DNA of 64,000 nucleotides from JAFAGO01 sp031987605 (GCA_031987605.1 DALZZF010000007.1:62001-126000), one strand, 5' to 3'. Positions 25,083 to 33,441 are shown, counted from the stretch's first letter. The notes: generated from the letters alone by a model not told the origin. Numbers and translations: made by a program.

Positions 25083-25856
25083 ATGAAAAAAATTCTATTA
25101 TCCATTGCATTATTTGGTGTAACCAGTCTTTCTTTTGCTCAGGTAACAGCATTTAATCAAGATTTTGAGGGCTTTGCCACAGGTACACAGGCATCATGGC
25201 CCCAAGAAAACTGGTCAAGAGTTCAATCTGCTGCAGGTCCTTGGATTTATGCTTCGGGTACCACCAATAAATATATTCAGTATTATAGTATGTTTACGAC
25301 CAACACTCCGGGGTATTTAATTTCTCCGGAAATTACAGCTAACGGACAACAGACCTTAACCTTTGTCGCACAAAAAACTACTGGTTCTGCAGCAAATGGA
25401 ACTTTAGAAGTCGGTTTTGTGAATTCCTCTACAGATGTGTCTGTTTTTACACAAATTGGTGAAACAATAAACCTAAATGATACGTCAACTCCTTATTCTT
25501 TAAGTGTGCCGGCTTCCAGCCAGAAGTATATTGCTTTTAAACTTACAGGAAGCGCAGAACACACTGCTTTGCAATTGGATGATATAGTTCTCACGGATTC
25601 CGGTCTAGGTGTTATCAGTTCCAATAACCAAAAAAACATTTCACATGCACTTACTGCGGATGGAAATACATTGAAATTTGTTTCAACATCACCAGTGAAA
25701 ACTGTCCAGATCTACGATGCCAGCGGTAAATTGGTGAAAAGTTCGACTGTTGTGGCAAACGAAACAAATGTAGCAAATCTTAAATCGGGGGTATACTTTA
25801 TCGTTGCGGAAACCTTAAACGGAAAAACACTAAAATCTAATTTTGTAAAAAGATAA
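25083..25856 (+). CDS. T9SS type A sorted protein with choice-of-anchor J domain
   Basis: 257 residues from the ATG at 25083. The signal peptide ends LSFAQ (residue 20). The domain at about 24-172 has the choice-of-anchor J / cleaved-adhesin pattern: FNQDFEGFATGTQASWP, GYLISPEI and LQLDDIVL. The C-terminal about 75 residues form the type IX sorting signal (VQIYDASGKLVKSS, LKSGVYFIVAE, KSNFVKR). The product should be exported through the outer membrane. The gene is divergent from hmuR and shares its Fur-like box, so it is probably induced under iron limitation. Its ligand is unknown. Confidence 0.88.
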   Translation: MKKILLSIALFGVTSLSFAQVTAFNQDFEGFATGTQASWPQENWSRVQSAAGPWIYASGTTNKYIQYYSMFTTNTPGYLISPEITANGQQTLTFVAQKTTGSAANGTLEVGFVNSSTDVSVFTQIGETINLNDTSTPYSLSVPASSQKYIAFKLTGSAEHTALQLDDIVLTDSGLGVISSNNQKNISHALTADGNTLKFVSTSPVKTVQIYDASGKLVKSSTVVANETNVANLKSGVYFIVAETLNGKTLKSNFVKR

Positions 25857-25889
25857 TTCTTTTGACAAAGCAATAGATTGTATAAATCG

Positions 25890-25918
25890 AAAACTTCTCA
25901 TCCGAGAAGTTTTTTTTA
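25890..25918 (+). terminator. Terminator after the first T9SS gene
   Basis: AAAACTTCTC pairs with GAGAAGTTTT around an ATCC loop, followed by a T-run. Confidence 0.9.
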
Positions 25919-25945
25919 TGATTAAAATCACATATTAGATTAAAT

Positions 25946-25968
25946 TTATTTAGAACAATTATAAATTA
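25946..25968. promoter_or_regulatory. Fur-like box upstream of the T9SS HmuY-like gene
   Basis: TTATTTAGAAC at the left and TATAAATTA at the right resemble the 25016-25038 palindrome, with a weaker right arm. Its AGAA is again exactly 19 bp before the -7 element. Confidence 0.5.
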
Positions 25969-25974
25969 TATTTC

Positions 25975-25982
25975 TATATTTG
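25975..25982 (+). promoter_or_regulatory. -7 element of the T9SS HmuY-like gene
   Basis: TATATTTG matches TAnnTTTG, 20 nt before the ATG at 26003. Confidence 0.65.
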
Positions 25983-26002
25983 CACAAAATCAAAATTAGA
26001 TT

Positions 26003-27268
26003 ATGAAAGCAAAAATACTTTTGGCCGGTTTACTTGCCTTTACTGTAAACCAGACTGTACTTTCCCAAACCGATGAATTGGGATACACTACAGTGAACCT
26101 TTCCACAGGACCCGCTTATCAGAACACTGTTTTCTTCGACTTTGCTACTGCTGCAACCGATTCAAGAACAGCCAATTCATGGGATGTAGCTTTTTACAGA
26201 AACAGCGCTTATTCCTTTGGATCAAGAGTGAATGATGCACAAAATGTTTTGGTATATGAAGCATCAAATAACCCAAGCAATTGGGATAATATCAACATTG
26301 CAGACCTTGGAACATGGGGAAGTCCACTCTATAATCCCGACCAAACCACCGCAATTGAGGATGGAGCTTTCGAACAAGGTTCCGCAACATACGGTTGGGG
26401 AGAATATAATCCGGTAACCCATCATGTAGAAGGAAAAGTTATTTTCGTAATGGCTTATCCTGATGGTTCTTATGTGAAGTTTATGATTACAGATTATTAT
26501 GGTGGCTATACATTTAAATATTCCAAATGGGACGGATCTGCTTGGGGAGAAACCATCACAAAAACAGTTGCAAATGGAACCGATGCGGCTTTTTTTAACT
26601 ACTTTTCTTTCAATACTAATGAGAAAGTAGAAAATTTTGAACCGAATAAAAACTGGGACTTGGTTTTCACAAGATATTTTACATTCTACAATAATATCAT
26701 GATGTACAGACTTTCGGGAGCCATCCAGAATACCAACATCAAAGTGGCTAAAGTACAGCCAGAAACACAAGCAACCGCAAGCATTATACCTCCTGCTGAA
26801 AGTGCGTATTCAAGCAATATTACCACCATCGGTCATTCATGGAAACCAACTTCAGGCGTATATTCCGATGTGGTATATTATGTGAAAGAAGGAAACTCTT
26901 ATTACAGAATGTATTTCATTGAAAACGGTGGAGCAACCACTGGAAATATGTATTTCAAATACAAAGACATCACTTCCCTTCTTGGTGTACAGAATGTTGG
27001 ACAAAAAGCCAGCTTCGGGATCTATCCAAACCCAACCACAGCAGACAAAAATGTAACCATTTTGTTTGACATTAAAGAAAACGACGGAAGTAAAGGAAAA
27101 ACCGAAATCTATGATCTGGCCGGTAAAAAAGTATTCGAAACTGCTTTAACCAATCAAGCAGGACTTTACAAACAGGAAGTAAACCTAAGCAAATTGTCTT
27201 CCGGTGTATATGTAGTAAAAATCACATACGGCGGCGTTACCGAAACCAAAAAACTAATCGTAAAATAA
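26003..27268 (+). CDS. HmuY-like protein with type IX secretion sorting domain
   Basis: 421 residues. The signal peptide ends near TVLSQ (22). The body repeats the HmuY strand motif twice, SWDVAFYRN (59-67) and NWDLVFTRY (217-225), with a similar spacing (about 158) to the lipoprotein HmuY of the neighbouring operon (about 170). The last about 85 residues are a type A sorting domain (FGIYPNPTTADKNVTI, EIYDLAGKKVFE, LSSGVYVVKI, KKLIVK). It should therefore be secreted or attached at the cell surface, unlike the operon's HmuY lipoprotein. A Fur-like box precedes it. A hemophore role is inferred from the motif and the neighbours. Confidence 0.8.
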   Translation: MKAKILLAGLLAFTVNQTVLSQTDELGYTTVNLSTGPAYQNTVFFDFATAATDSRTANSWDVAFYRNSAYSFGSRVNDAQNVLVYEASNNPSNWDNINIADLGTWGSPLYNPDQTTAIEDGAFEQGSATYGWGEYNPVTHHVEGKVIFVMAYPDGSYVKFMITDYYGGYTFKYSKWDGSAWGETITKTVANGTDAAFFNYFSFNTNEKVENFEPNKNWDLVFTRYFTFYNNIMMYRLSGAIQNTNIKVAKVQPETQATASIIPPAESAYSSNITTIGHSWKPTSGVYSDVVYYVKEGNSYYRMYFIENGGATTGNMYFKYKDITSLLGVQNVGQKASFGIYPNPTTADKNVTILFDIKENDGSKGKTEIYDLAGKKVFETALTNQAGLYKQEVNLSKLSSGVYVVKITYGGVTETKKLIVK

Positions 27269-27311
27269 AGAATTAATCGCGATTCTTTACAGAACAATTA
27301 CAAATAAATTT

Positions 27312-27342
27312 CCCTTTCAGCAGAAAACTGAAAGGGTTTTTT
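27312..27342 (+). terminator. Terminator after the T9SS HmuY-like gene
   Basis: CCCTTTCAG pairs with CTGAAAGGG around a CAGAAAA loop and is followed by six T. Confidence 0.92.
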
Positions 27343-27354
27343 ATGCTAAATCCT

Positions 27355-27362
27355 TATCTTTG
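27355..27362 (+). promoter_or_regulatory. -7 element of aspS
   Basis: TATCTTTG, the best-fitting TAnnTTTG form, lies 60 nt before the aspS ATG and just after the preceding terminator. No clear -33 TTTG is seen. Confidence 0.65.
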
Positions 27363-27422
27363 CACTCGTGAAATTCAAGGTTCAAGACACTGAACCTTAA
27401 TCAAGAACTTTAAAATACTATT

Positions 27423-29174
27423 ATGTTCCGTACCAAAACCAACGGCGAACTTACGCTCAGTAATCTTAATGAAGAAGTTACCCTTTCCGGATGGGTGCAA
27501 ACCATTCGCGACAAAGGATTTATGATCTGGATCGATCTGCGAGACCGCTACGGAATTACCCAATTGGTTTTTGATGAAGACCGCTCTTCAAAAGAATTAT
27601 TGGAACAGGCAAAAAAATTAGGCCGCGAATTTGTGATTCAGGTAAAAGGAACCGTAATAGAACGAACTTCCAAAAACCCGAAAATCCCAACCGGAGACAT
27701 CGAAATTCTCGTTACAGAACTTACCATTCTGAACGAATCACTCCTTCCTCCATTTACCATCGAAGATGAAACCGACGGTGGAGAAGAACTCAGAATGAAA
27801 TACCGCTATCTCGACATCCGCAGAAATCCTGTAAAAGAGAAGTTGATTTTCCGCCACAAAATGGCACAAAAAGTTAGAAATTACCTTTCCGAAAAAGACT
27901 TTATAGAAATTGAAACTCCGGTTCTGATTAAGTCCACACCGGAAGGCGCAAGAGATTTTGTAGTTCCGAGCAGAATGAATCCGGGGCAGTTTTACGCCCT
28001 TCCACAATCGCCACAAACTTTCAAACAATTATTAATGGTAGCCGGAATGGATCGCTATTTTCAGATTGTGAAATGTTTCCGGGATGAAGATTTACGTGCT
28101 GACAGACAACCGGAATTCACTCAGATCGACTGCGAAATGTCTTTTGTAGAACAAGAAGATGTGCTGGAAGTTTTTGAAGGGCTTGCCAAGCATTTGCTGA
28201 AAGACATCACCGGAAAAGATTTTGATAAATTCCCGAGAATGACCTTCGACGAAGCCATGAAAACCTACGGAAACGACAAACCAGACATCCGCTTCGGAAT
28301 GAAATTCGTAGAACTGAACGAACTTGTAAAAGGAAAAGATTTCAAAATTTTTGATGATGCCGAACTCGTAGTCGGAATCAATGTGGAAGGTTGTGCAGAA
28401 TATACCAGAAAACAAATTGACGCTTTGATCGATTGGGTGAAACGTCCTCAAATCGGTGCTTCGGGAATGGTTTGGATTAAATATCAAAATGATGGCATTC
28501 TGACCTCATCCGTCAATAAATTTTACGCTGAAGAAGATTTGAAGAAAATTGCAGAAAAATTCAATGCAAAACCAGGTGATCTTATGCTCGTGATGAGTGG
28601 AGAAGCCAACAAAGTAAGAACGCAGCTTTCTGCCCTGAGAATGGAATTGGGCAATCAGTTAGGTTTAAGAAAAGGAAACGAATTTGCGCCACTTTGGGTG
28701 GTCGATTTTCCACTTTTGGAATGGGATGAAGAAACCGGAAGATACCATGCAATGCACCACCCATTCACTTCGCCAAAACCGGAAGATATTCCGCTGTTAA
28801 CCACCGATCCCGGAAAAGCCAGAGCCAACGCTTATGATATGGTGCTGAACGGAAACGAAATCGGCGGTGGTTCCGTAAGAATTTACAACAAAGAACTGCA
28901 AAGTACCATGTTTGATCTGCTGGGATTCACCAAAGAAGATGCCGAAGCACAGTTTGGATTTTTGATGAACGCCTTTAAATACGGAGCTCCGCCACATGCA
29001 GGTTTGGCATTTGGTTTCGACCGTTTTGTGGCCATTCTTGATGGCAATGAAGTAATCCGTGATTATATTGCATTCCCGAAAAACAACTCCGGAAGAGATG
29101 TAATGATTGATGCACCTTCGCCGATTCATCAGGATCAGTTGGATGAACTGGAATTGAAATTGAATCTGAAGTAA
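27423..29174 (+). CDS. aspS: Aspartate--tRNA ligase
   Basis: 583 residues, the normal bacterial length. The N-terminal OB anticodon domain contains LSGWVQTIRDKG. Class II motif 2 is FRDEDLRADRQPEFTQID (219-236) and motif 3 is GLAFGFDRFVAIL near the end. The bacterial GAD insertion lies between motifs 2 and 3. A QSPQ loop (195-198) binds Asp. It charges tRNA-Asp in the cytosol. It is transcribed alone from the promoter at 27355. Confidence 0.97.
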   Translation: MFRTKTNGELTLSNLNEEVTLSGWVQTIRDKGFMIWIDLRDRYGITQLVFDEDRSSKELLEQAKKLGREFVIQVKGTVIERTSKNPKIPTGDIEILVTELTILNESLLPPFTIEDETDGGEELRMKYRYLDIRRNPVKEKLIFRHKMAQKVRNYLSEKDFIEIETPVLIKSTPEGARDFVVPSRMNPGQFYALPQSPQTFKQLLMVAGMDRYFQIVKCFRDEDLRADRQPEFTQIDCEMSFVEQEDVLEVFEGLAKHLLKDITGKDFDKFPRMTFDEAMKTYGNDKPDIRFGMKFVELNELVKGKDFKIFDDAELVVGINVEGCAEYTRKQIDALIDWVKRPQIGASGMVWIKYQNDGILTSSVNKFYAEEDLKKIAEKFNAKPGDLMLVMSGEANKVRTQLSALRMELGNQLGLRKGNEFAPLWVVDFPLLEWDEETGRYHAMHHPFTSPKPEDIPLLTTDPGKARANAYDMVLNGNEIGGGSVRIYNKELQSTMFDLLGFTKEDAEAQFGFLMNAFKYGAPPHAGLAFGFDRFVAILDGNEVIRDYIAFPKNNSGRDVMIDAPSPIHQDQLDELELKLNLK

Positions 29175-29187
29175 GTTTAAAAAATTA

Positions 29188-29340
29188 AAATCCTGAAAGG
29201 ATTTAACAACAATAGCCCCGAATTTTATTCGGGGCTATTGCGTATTAAGAATTGAACCCTTTTAAGGGTTCAACAAATTGGTGATTCTTTTTTCCACGCG
29301 TTTCACACGTGGTTATTGATGTTGAAGCCTTTCAGGCTTC
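29188..29340. repeat. REP-like array of five hairpins
   Basis: Five different short palindromes follow one another: AAATCCT/AGGATTT (29188-29204), AATAGCCCCGAA/TTCGGGGCTATT (29211-29239), TTGAACCCTT/AAGGGTTCAA (29252-29273), CCACG/CGTGG (29294-29312) and GAAGCCT/AGGCTTC (29324-29340). Only the second would work as an aspS terminator and it lacks a T-run. The layout resembles the hairpin repeats common in Chryseobacterium-type genomes. Confidence 0.65.
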
Positions 29341-29562
29341 TGCTATTGCGTGCCTAATAAGTCTGTTTTGGATTTCGATTAATTGGGAAATTTGTTCCTG
29401 ATTATTTGCTACGCTTTTTAATAATTCCTCGGGAAAACTATTGAAAACACCAATGTTATGATCTAAAACAACACTGAGATTAGTCTCAACATCATCAAAA
29501 TTCAAAGTTGATGTTTTTAAGAAGGGCGAAACTGGCTCATGAAAAAAGAAGCCGTTTTTGAA
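29332..29562 (-). pseudogene. Remnant of an unidentified protein-coding gene
   Basis: An uninterrupted 76-codon frame with protein-like composition (…LNFDDVETNLSVVLDHNI…, …EELLKSVANNQEQISQLIEI…, ending RHAIAEA) but no ATG or GTG. The only bacterial start inside it is a TTG at about codon 20, and a stop closes it upstream at 29563-29565. Its 3' end runs into the last hairpin of the REP-like array. It looks like the 3' end of a decayed gene. I do not recognise the family. The rest of the gap (29563-29627) shows nothing further. Confidence 0.35.
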
Positions 29563-29627
29563 TTATATTGAAAACCCGGATTCTGAAAAAATAAAACAGA
29601 TTCTGAAATCGAAAGTTTCAGGATTTT

Positions 29628-30353
29628 TTACGGCAATTTCGCCACTAAAAATTCAGGAGACCATTTTAGAATCCAATAAATGATTTTCCATTTCCAATTG
29701 GGAACAATTACAAAAGAATTTCCGGCATTTACGATGAACTTTGCCACATAATCCGGCTGCATAATAAGGTTTTTATTGAGTTCCAATCCATCATTGATTT
29801 TGGTATCAATATAACCGATAACCAAAGCATTTACAACAATTTTCCGGGAAGAAAGTTCCTGCCGAAGTCCTGCTAAATATTGCGTAAATGCGGATTTTGT
29901 ACTTCCATAAATAAAATTTGATTTTCTGCCGCGAACTCCGGAAAGTGAGGACAAACCGATAATTCTCTCAAGTTTAGGATGGTGTATATCCGAAGCAATG
30001 ATATTCAAAATCGAAACGGCACCTGCATAGTTCACCTTCATCATTTTAAACGCTTCCTCAAAATTTGAAAATGCATCTTTATTCTGAACCAAAAAACCAG
30101 CTGCATACACCACAATATAGGGTTTTTCAGGAAGTTCATCATAAAATTTTCGGTGGGAACTGAAATCCTCAGTATCAAAAAACAGAGGTTGGAATTGATC
30201 TTCACTCAAATCATTCTGAGCTCCGAATTCCTTTAACTGATTTACATTTCTGGAAGCCGCATATACCCGAAAACTTTTCCGGATATACAAAAGTATCGCC
30301 TGCTTTGCAACATCGGAATTTGCCCCGAGAACTAAAACTGTTTTTCCACCCAT
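29628..30353 (-). CDS. SDR family oxidoreductase (DprE2-like)
   Basis: 241 residues from the ATG at 30353. A TTG three codons upstream lies within the -7 element and cannot be the start. The NAD(P) motif is VLGANSDVAKQA (about 8-19). The catalytic set is Ser in IGLSSLSGVRG and YGSTK (Tyr and Lys). The protein ends with an amphipathic or hydrophobic stretch (WKIIYWILKWSPEFLVAKLP), as in decaprenylphosphoryl-ribose 2-epimerase subunit DprE2 relatives. That resemblance is moderate. The partner FAD oxidase DprE1 is not in the window, so the substrate stays open. Confidence 0.75.
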   Translation of the reverse strand: MGGKTVLVLGANSDVAKQAILLYIRKSFRVYAASRNVNQLKEFGAQNDLSEDQFQPLFFDTEDFSSHRKFYDELPEKPYIVVYAAGFLVQNKDAFSNFEEAFKMMKVNYAGAVSILNIIASDIHHPKLERIIGLSSLSGVRGRKSNFIYGSTKSAFTQYLAGLRQELSSRKIVVNALVIGYIDTKINDGLELNKNLIMQPDYVAKFIVNAGNSFVIVPNWKWKIIYWILKWSPEFLVAKLP

Positions 30354-30359
30354 CTTCTG

Positions 30360-30367
30360 CAAAGATA
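30360..30367 (-). promoter_or_regulatory. -7 element of the SDR gene
   Basis: On the minus strand TATCTTTG ends only 6 nt before the ATG, so transcription would begin at or next to the start codon (leaderless mRNA). Confidence 0.6.
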
Positions 30368-30388
30368 AAAGGTATATTTAAAAATGGA

Positions 30389-30458
30389 TTAAGAGGATGT
30401 TTAAAATTTCGGTAAAATTTTGAACATAACCATAGAAAATCATCATTGCTAAATTTAC
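30389..30458. repeat. Diverged fragment of dispersed repeat B
   Basis: It contains TTTAAAATTTCGGTAAAATT and AGAAAATCATCATTGCTAAA, which resemble parts of 6221-6270 and 17265-17293. Similarity is partial. Confidence 0.35.
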
Positions 30459-30539
30459 ACATCATCTAAGAATAAAACAGAAGCACTGCAAATTGATAAA
30501 ACTCATTCACTAAAAATTACAATGAAATAAATAATGACG

Positions 30540-30547
30540 TAAATTTG
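30540..30547 (+). promoter_or_regulatory. -7 element of the AspT/YidE-type transporter gene
   Basis: TAAATTTG matches TAnnTTTG, 27 nt before the ATG at 30575. Confidence 0.55.
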
Positions 30548-30574
30548 TGCTACTTCAAAAAAAATAAGACAGAT

Positions 30575-32263
30575 ATGTTCGATTGGTTACACACATTACT
30601 GATGCCTTCAGAAAATCCAAGCATTGGTCAGTCCCTTATTACCATTATGCTTGCCATTGGATCAGGAATATTTTTTGGCCGTTTAAAATTGGGGAAAATT
30701 ACATTCGGGGTTTCAGCGGTAATGTTTACCGGACTAATTTTGGGACATTTCGGTTATCGGATTAACGATCATATTCTGGATTTTATCCGGGATTTCGGGT
30801 TAATTCTTTTTGTGTACGGAATCGGGCTTCAAGTTGGGCCTTCTTTCTTCTCTTCTTTCCGGAATGAAGGTTTAAAATTTAATATCCTTGCGGTTTCCAC
30901 TGTGCTTTTGGGCGGGGTAATTGCGATTGTTCTCTTTAATACAACCGGACTCAGCATTGAAAATCTTGTGGGAATCATGAGTGGTTCCGTTACCAATACG
31001 CCGGGATTGGGAGCGGCAAAAAATACCATTGAAGAATTAAGTGCTCAGTTTCCGAACAAAATATTCGACGATCCTACTGTTGGTTATGCCATTACTTATC
31101 CTCTTGGAGTTTTTGGAATTATTGGAACGATTATCCTTGCCAAAACACTGATGAGAATTGATCCTGATGAGGAAATGCGCAAATTCAGAAAAAAGAAAAT
31201 CAATATGGAAGAGCCCTTGATTCATAAGAAAATGAGGGTAACCAATCCTGAATATTTCGGAAAATCTCTTCATAATATTCTGAAAGAACTGAATCTTCAG
31301 ATTGTAATTTCAAGGCTGAAACACAGCGGAAGTGAAGCGGTAAAATCTCCAACCATGGATACCGAACTTCAGGATCGTGATGTACTGATGATTGTAGGTC
31401 ACGAAAACGACATCGATCAGTTTATTGCTAAAGTAGGCCGTCCTTCCACTGATTTATTTATTGAATCCGACTCGGATATCCGTAAGAAAAATCTTTTTGT
31501 TACCAAACCTTCAGCGGTACATAAAAAACTTTCAGAACTGGATCTTTACAACACCTATGACTTAAAAGTGACGCGTGTTTTTCGTGCCGGCAGAGAAATT
31601 ATTCCGCGCCCTTCTCTCGAACTTTTTTATGGAGATAAAATCCGCGTAATCGGTTCAAAAGAAGGTATTGAAGAAGCCGAAGCCATTATCGGAAATCAGG
31701 AAAAGAAAATGCTGGAACCGGATTTCCTTTCACTTTTTGCCGGGCTTTTGCTGGGGATTATTTTAGGGTCAATTCCAATTATTATTCCAGGGCTTCCTAT
31801 TCCTGTAAAATTGGGATTTGCAGCCGGTCCACTAATTGTAGCACTGTTGATTTCCAGATATGGCGGGATTTCTTTTATTCATTCCTACATCAACAATGGT
31901 GCAATTTATTTTATGAAAGATCTGGGAATTTGTTTGTTTTTTGCGGCAGTTGGCGTGCATGCAGGCGAAGGCTTTTACGAAAACTTCATTAAATACAACG
32001 GTTGGACATTTCTGCTTTACGGTTCTGCAATTACTTTTATTCCTCTGATTATCATGCTTATTGTAGGGAAATTCTTCATGAAAATCAATTTCCTTCAACT
32101 GGCAGGAATTATGAGCGGAAGTTATACCGATCCGGCAGCCTTGTCTTTCAGCACCAATTATCTGGACAGTGATATTCCGATTCAGAGTTATGCACAGGTA
32201 TATCCTCTGGTTACGATTTTCCGGATATTTGTGGCGAGTTTACTGGTTTTAGTATTCGCATAA
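30575..32263 (+). CDS. AspT/YidE/YbjL-family transporter
   Basis: 562 residues from the ATG at 30575. There are two hydrophobic halves, about residues 15-180 and 385-562, each with a diagnostic duplication motif (GIMSGSVTNTPGLGAAKN in the first, GIMSGSYTDPAALSF in the second). Between them lie two RCK_C (TrkA-C) domains at about 215-375 (KSLHNILKELNL; LSELDLYNTYDLKVTRV). This is the AspT/YidE architecture. Characterised AspT exchanges aspartate and alanine, but many members have unknown substrates. It is monocistronic with a terminator. Confidence 0.9.
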   Translation: MFDWLHTLLMPSENPSIGQSLITIMLAIGSGIFFGRLKLGKITFGVSAVMFTGLILGHFGYRINDHILDFIRDFGLILFVYGIGLQVGPSFFSSFRNEGLKFNILAVSTVLLGGVIAIVLFNTTGLSIENLVGIMSGSVTNTPGLGAAKNTIEELSAQFPNKIFDDPTVGYAITYPLGVFGIIGTIILAKTLMRIDPDEEMRKFRKKKINMEEPLIHKKMRVTNPEYFGKSLHNILKELNLQIVISRLKHSGSEAVKSPTMDTELQDRDVLMIVGHENDIDQFIAKVGRPSTDLFIESDSDIRKKNLFVTKPSAVHKKLSELDLYNTYDLKVTRVFRAGREIIPRPSLELFYGDKIRVIGSKEGIEEAEAIIGNQEKKMLEPDFLSLFAGLLLGIILGSIPIIIPGLPIPVKLGFAAGPLIVALLISRYGGISFIHSYINNGAIYFMKDLGICLFFAAVGVHAGEGFYENFIKYNGWTFLLYGSAITFIPLIIMLIVGKFFMKINFLQLAGIMSGSYTDPAALSFSTNYLDSDIPIQSYAQVYPLVTIFRIFVASLLVLVFA

Positions 32264-32292
32264 AAAAAGAAAGTTTTCAATAATTAATAGAT

Positions 32293-32326
32293 AAATCCGG
32301 ATTCTTGATAAATCCGGATTTTTTAT
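32293..32326. terminator. Terminator after the AspT/YidE-type gene
   Basis: AAATCCGGATT occurs twice (32293-32303 and 32310-32320). Being self-complementary, the copies pair into a stem followed by a T-rich tract. It lies between convergent genes. Confidence 0.8.
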
Positions 32327-32345
32327 TTTGTTCATGTTTAAGCCA

Positions 32346-33260
32346 TTATTCTCTAACCAACGGCATTGTAGAGCAACGCAAAAGTCCGCCCATTTTGGAA
32401 ATTTCCCGATACGGAATTTCTTCAACTGTAATTCCCCATTCGTTTCGGAGATGATGATTGAGTCGGGTAAATGCCAAATCTGAAACCACTACTTCCGGCG
32501 AAATGGAAAAAATATTGGGAACCATCTCGAACATTTCTTCATCATTCACATGAAAACAGTTTTCATCCCCGAAAATATCCAGAAGAAGATGGTAATCGCT
32601 TTCTTCCACAAATCCGTTTTTGTAAAGAATGCACTTGTCTTTCCCAACAGGATTAAAGGTACAGTCCAAATGCAAAACTCCTTTGTACGGTTCGGTATCG
32701 TTCTTTTTTAAATCAAAATCGATAATTCGTTTTTTAGGAAAATATTCTTTCAGAATTTCTATGGCGTATTCGTTCGTTCTGGCGGTTTTGAAATTTCTGT
32801 AATCTTCGTTGTAACAGGTTCCGATAAAAAGAAAATCGTTCCACACTATTACATCACCACCTTCGATATGGGCGGATTCGGGAAGGTTGATGATTTTCCG
32901 CCATTCAATTTTTTCAAATATTTTCCGGTAGGCATCCTGTTCATCGGCGCGGTCTTTAATCACATTTGAAATAATCATTTTATCCTCAATCACAAATCCT
33001 ACATCTCTTGAAAATACCTGATTATAATCCTGAATGATTTCGGGACGTAAAACGTGAACTCCGTATTTTTTTAAAACCGATTCGAATGCATCCATTTCCG
33101 CAGAAATATGATTTTCATGAGGATAAATTCCTTTGCTGATGGAATCATACGATTTGGCATCGTAACTTTCATCAAGTTCAGGAACTTTTCCCATTGATTT
33201 TGGTTGACCAAGAACTACCGATTTCAATGTGCCGGTTTCGTTTCTGATATTGAGTTTCAT
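32346..33260 (-). CDS. Arginine deiminase/DDAH-fold amidinohydrolase (guanidino-group modifying enzyme)
   Basis: 304 residues from the ATG at 33260, which starts at the fold's first strand (KLNIRNETGTLKSVVLGQP); the longer frame is rejected. Family landmarks are FSRDVGFVIEDKMII (substrate Asp), HIEGGDVIV, the catalytic His in HLDCTFNPV, and the nucleophile Cys close to the end in LLRCSTMPLVRE. The length and the GGDV/LLRCST pattern fit dimethylargininase-like hydrolases, but arginine deiminase or another guanidino substrate cannot be excluded. It has no arginine-pathway neighbours. Confidence 0.82.
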   Translation of the reverse strand: MKLNIRNETGTLKSVVLGQPKSMGKVPELDESYDAKSYDSISKGIYPHENHISAEMDAFESVLKKYGVHVLRPEIIQDYNQVFSRDVGFVIEDKMIISNVIKDRADEQDAYRKIFEKIEWRKIINLPESAHIEGGDVIVWNDFLFIGTCYNEDYRNFKTARTNEYAIEILKEYFPKKRIIDFDLKKNDTEPYKGVLHLDCTFNPVGKDKCILYKNGFVEESDYHLLLDIFGDENCFHVNDEEMFEMVPNIFSISPEVVVSDLAFTRLNHHLRNEWGITVEEIPYREISKMGGLLRCSTMPLVRE

Positions 33261-33414
33261 ATAGAGTTTTAGGACTGAAGCAAATATAAACAATCGGTTC
33301 TGGAGTAAGAAATATCTCGGGGAAATCCCTAAAATTCAGAAATGAATGAGAATCGCTTCCAATTCCCACAAATGTTATATCTACATTCATCAAGTGTTTC
33401 AGAATTTTTATCTA

Positions 33415-33441
33415 CAAAAAAACCTCCCGATTGGGAGGTTT
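33415..33441 (-). terminator. Terminator after gltA
   Basis: AAACCTCCC (33420-33428) pairs with GGGAGGTTT (33433-33441). On the minus strand it is followed by a T-run from the A-tract at 33415-33422. Confidence 0.9.

Noticed and set aside
29563..29690. A plus-strand frame (…ENPDSEKIKQILKSK…) crossing the end of the SDR gene
   Set aside because: It overlaps the conserved C-terminus of the SDR gene antisense, has no start and is short; probably chance.
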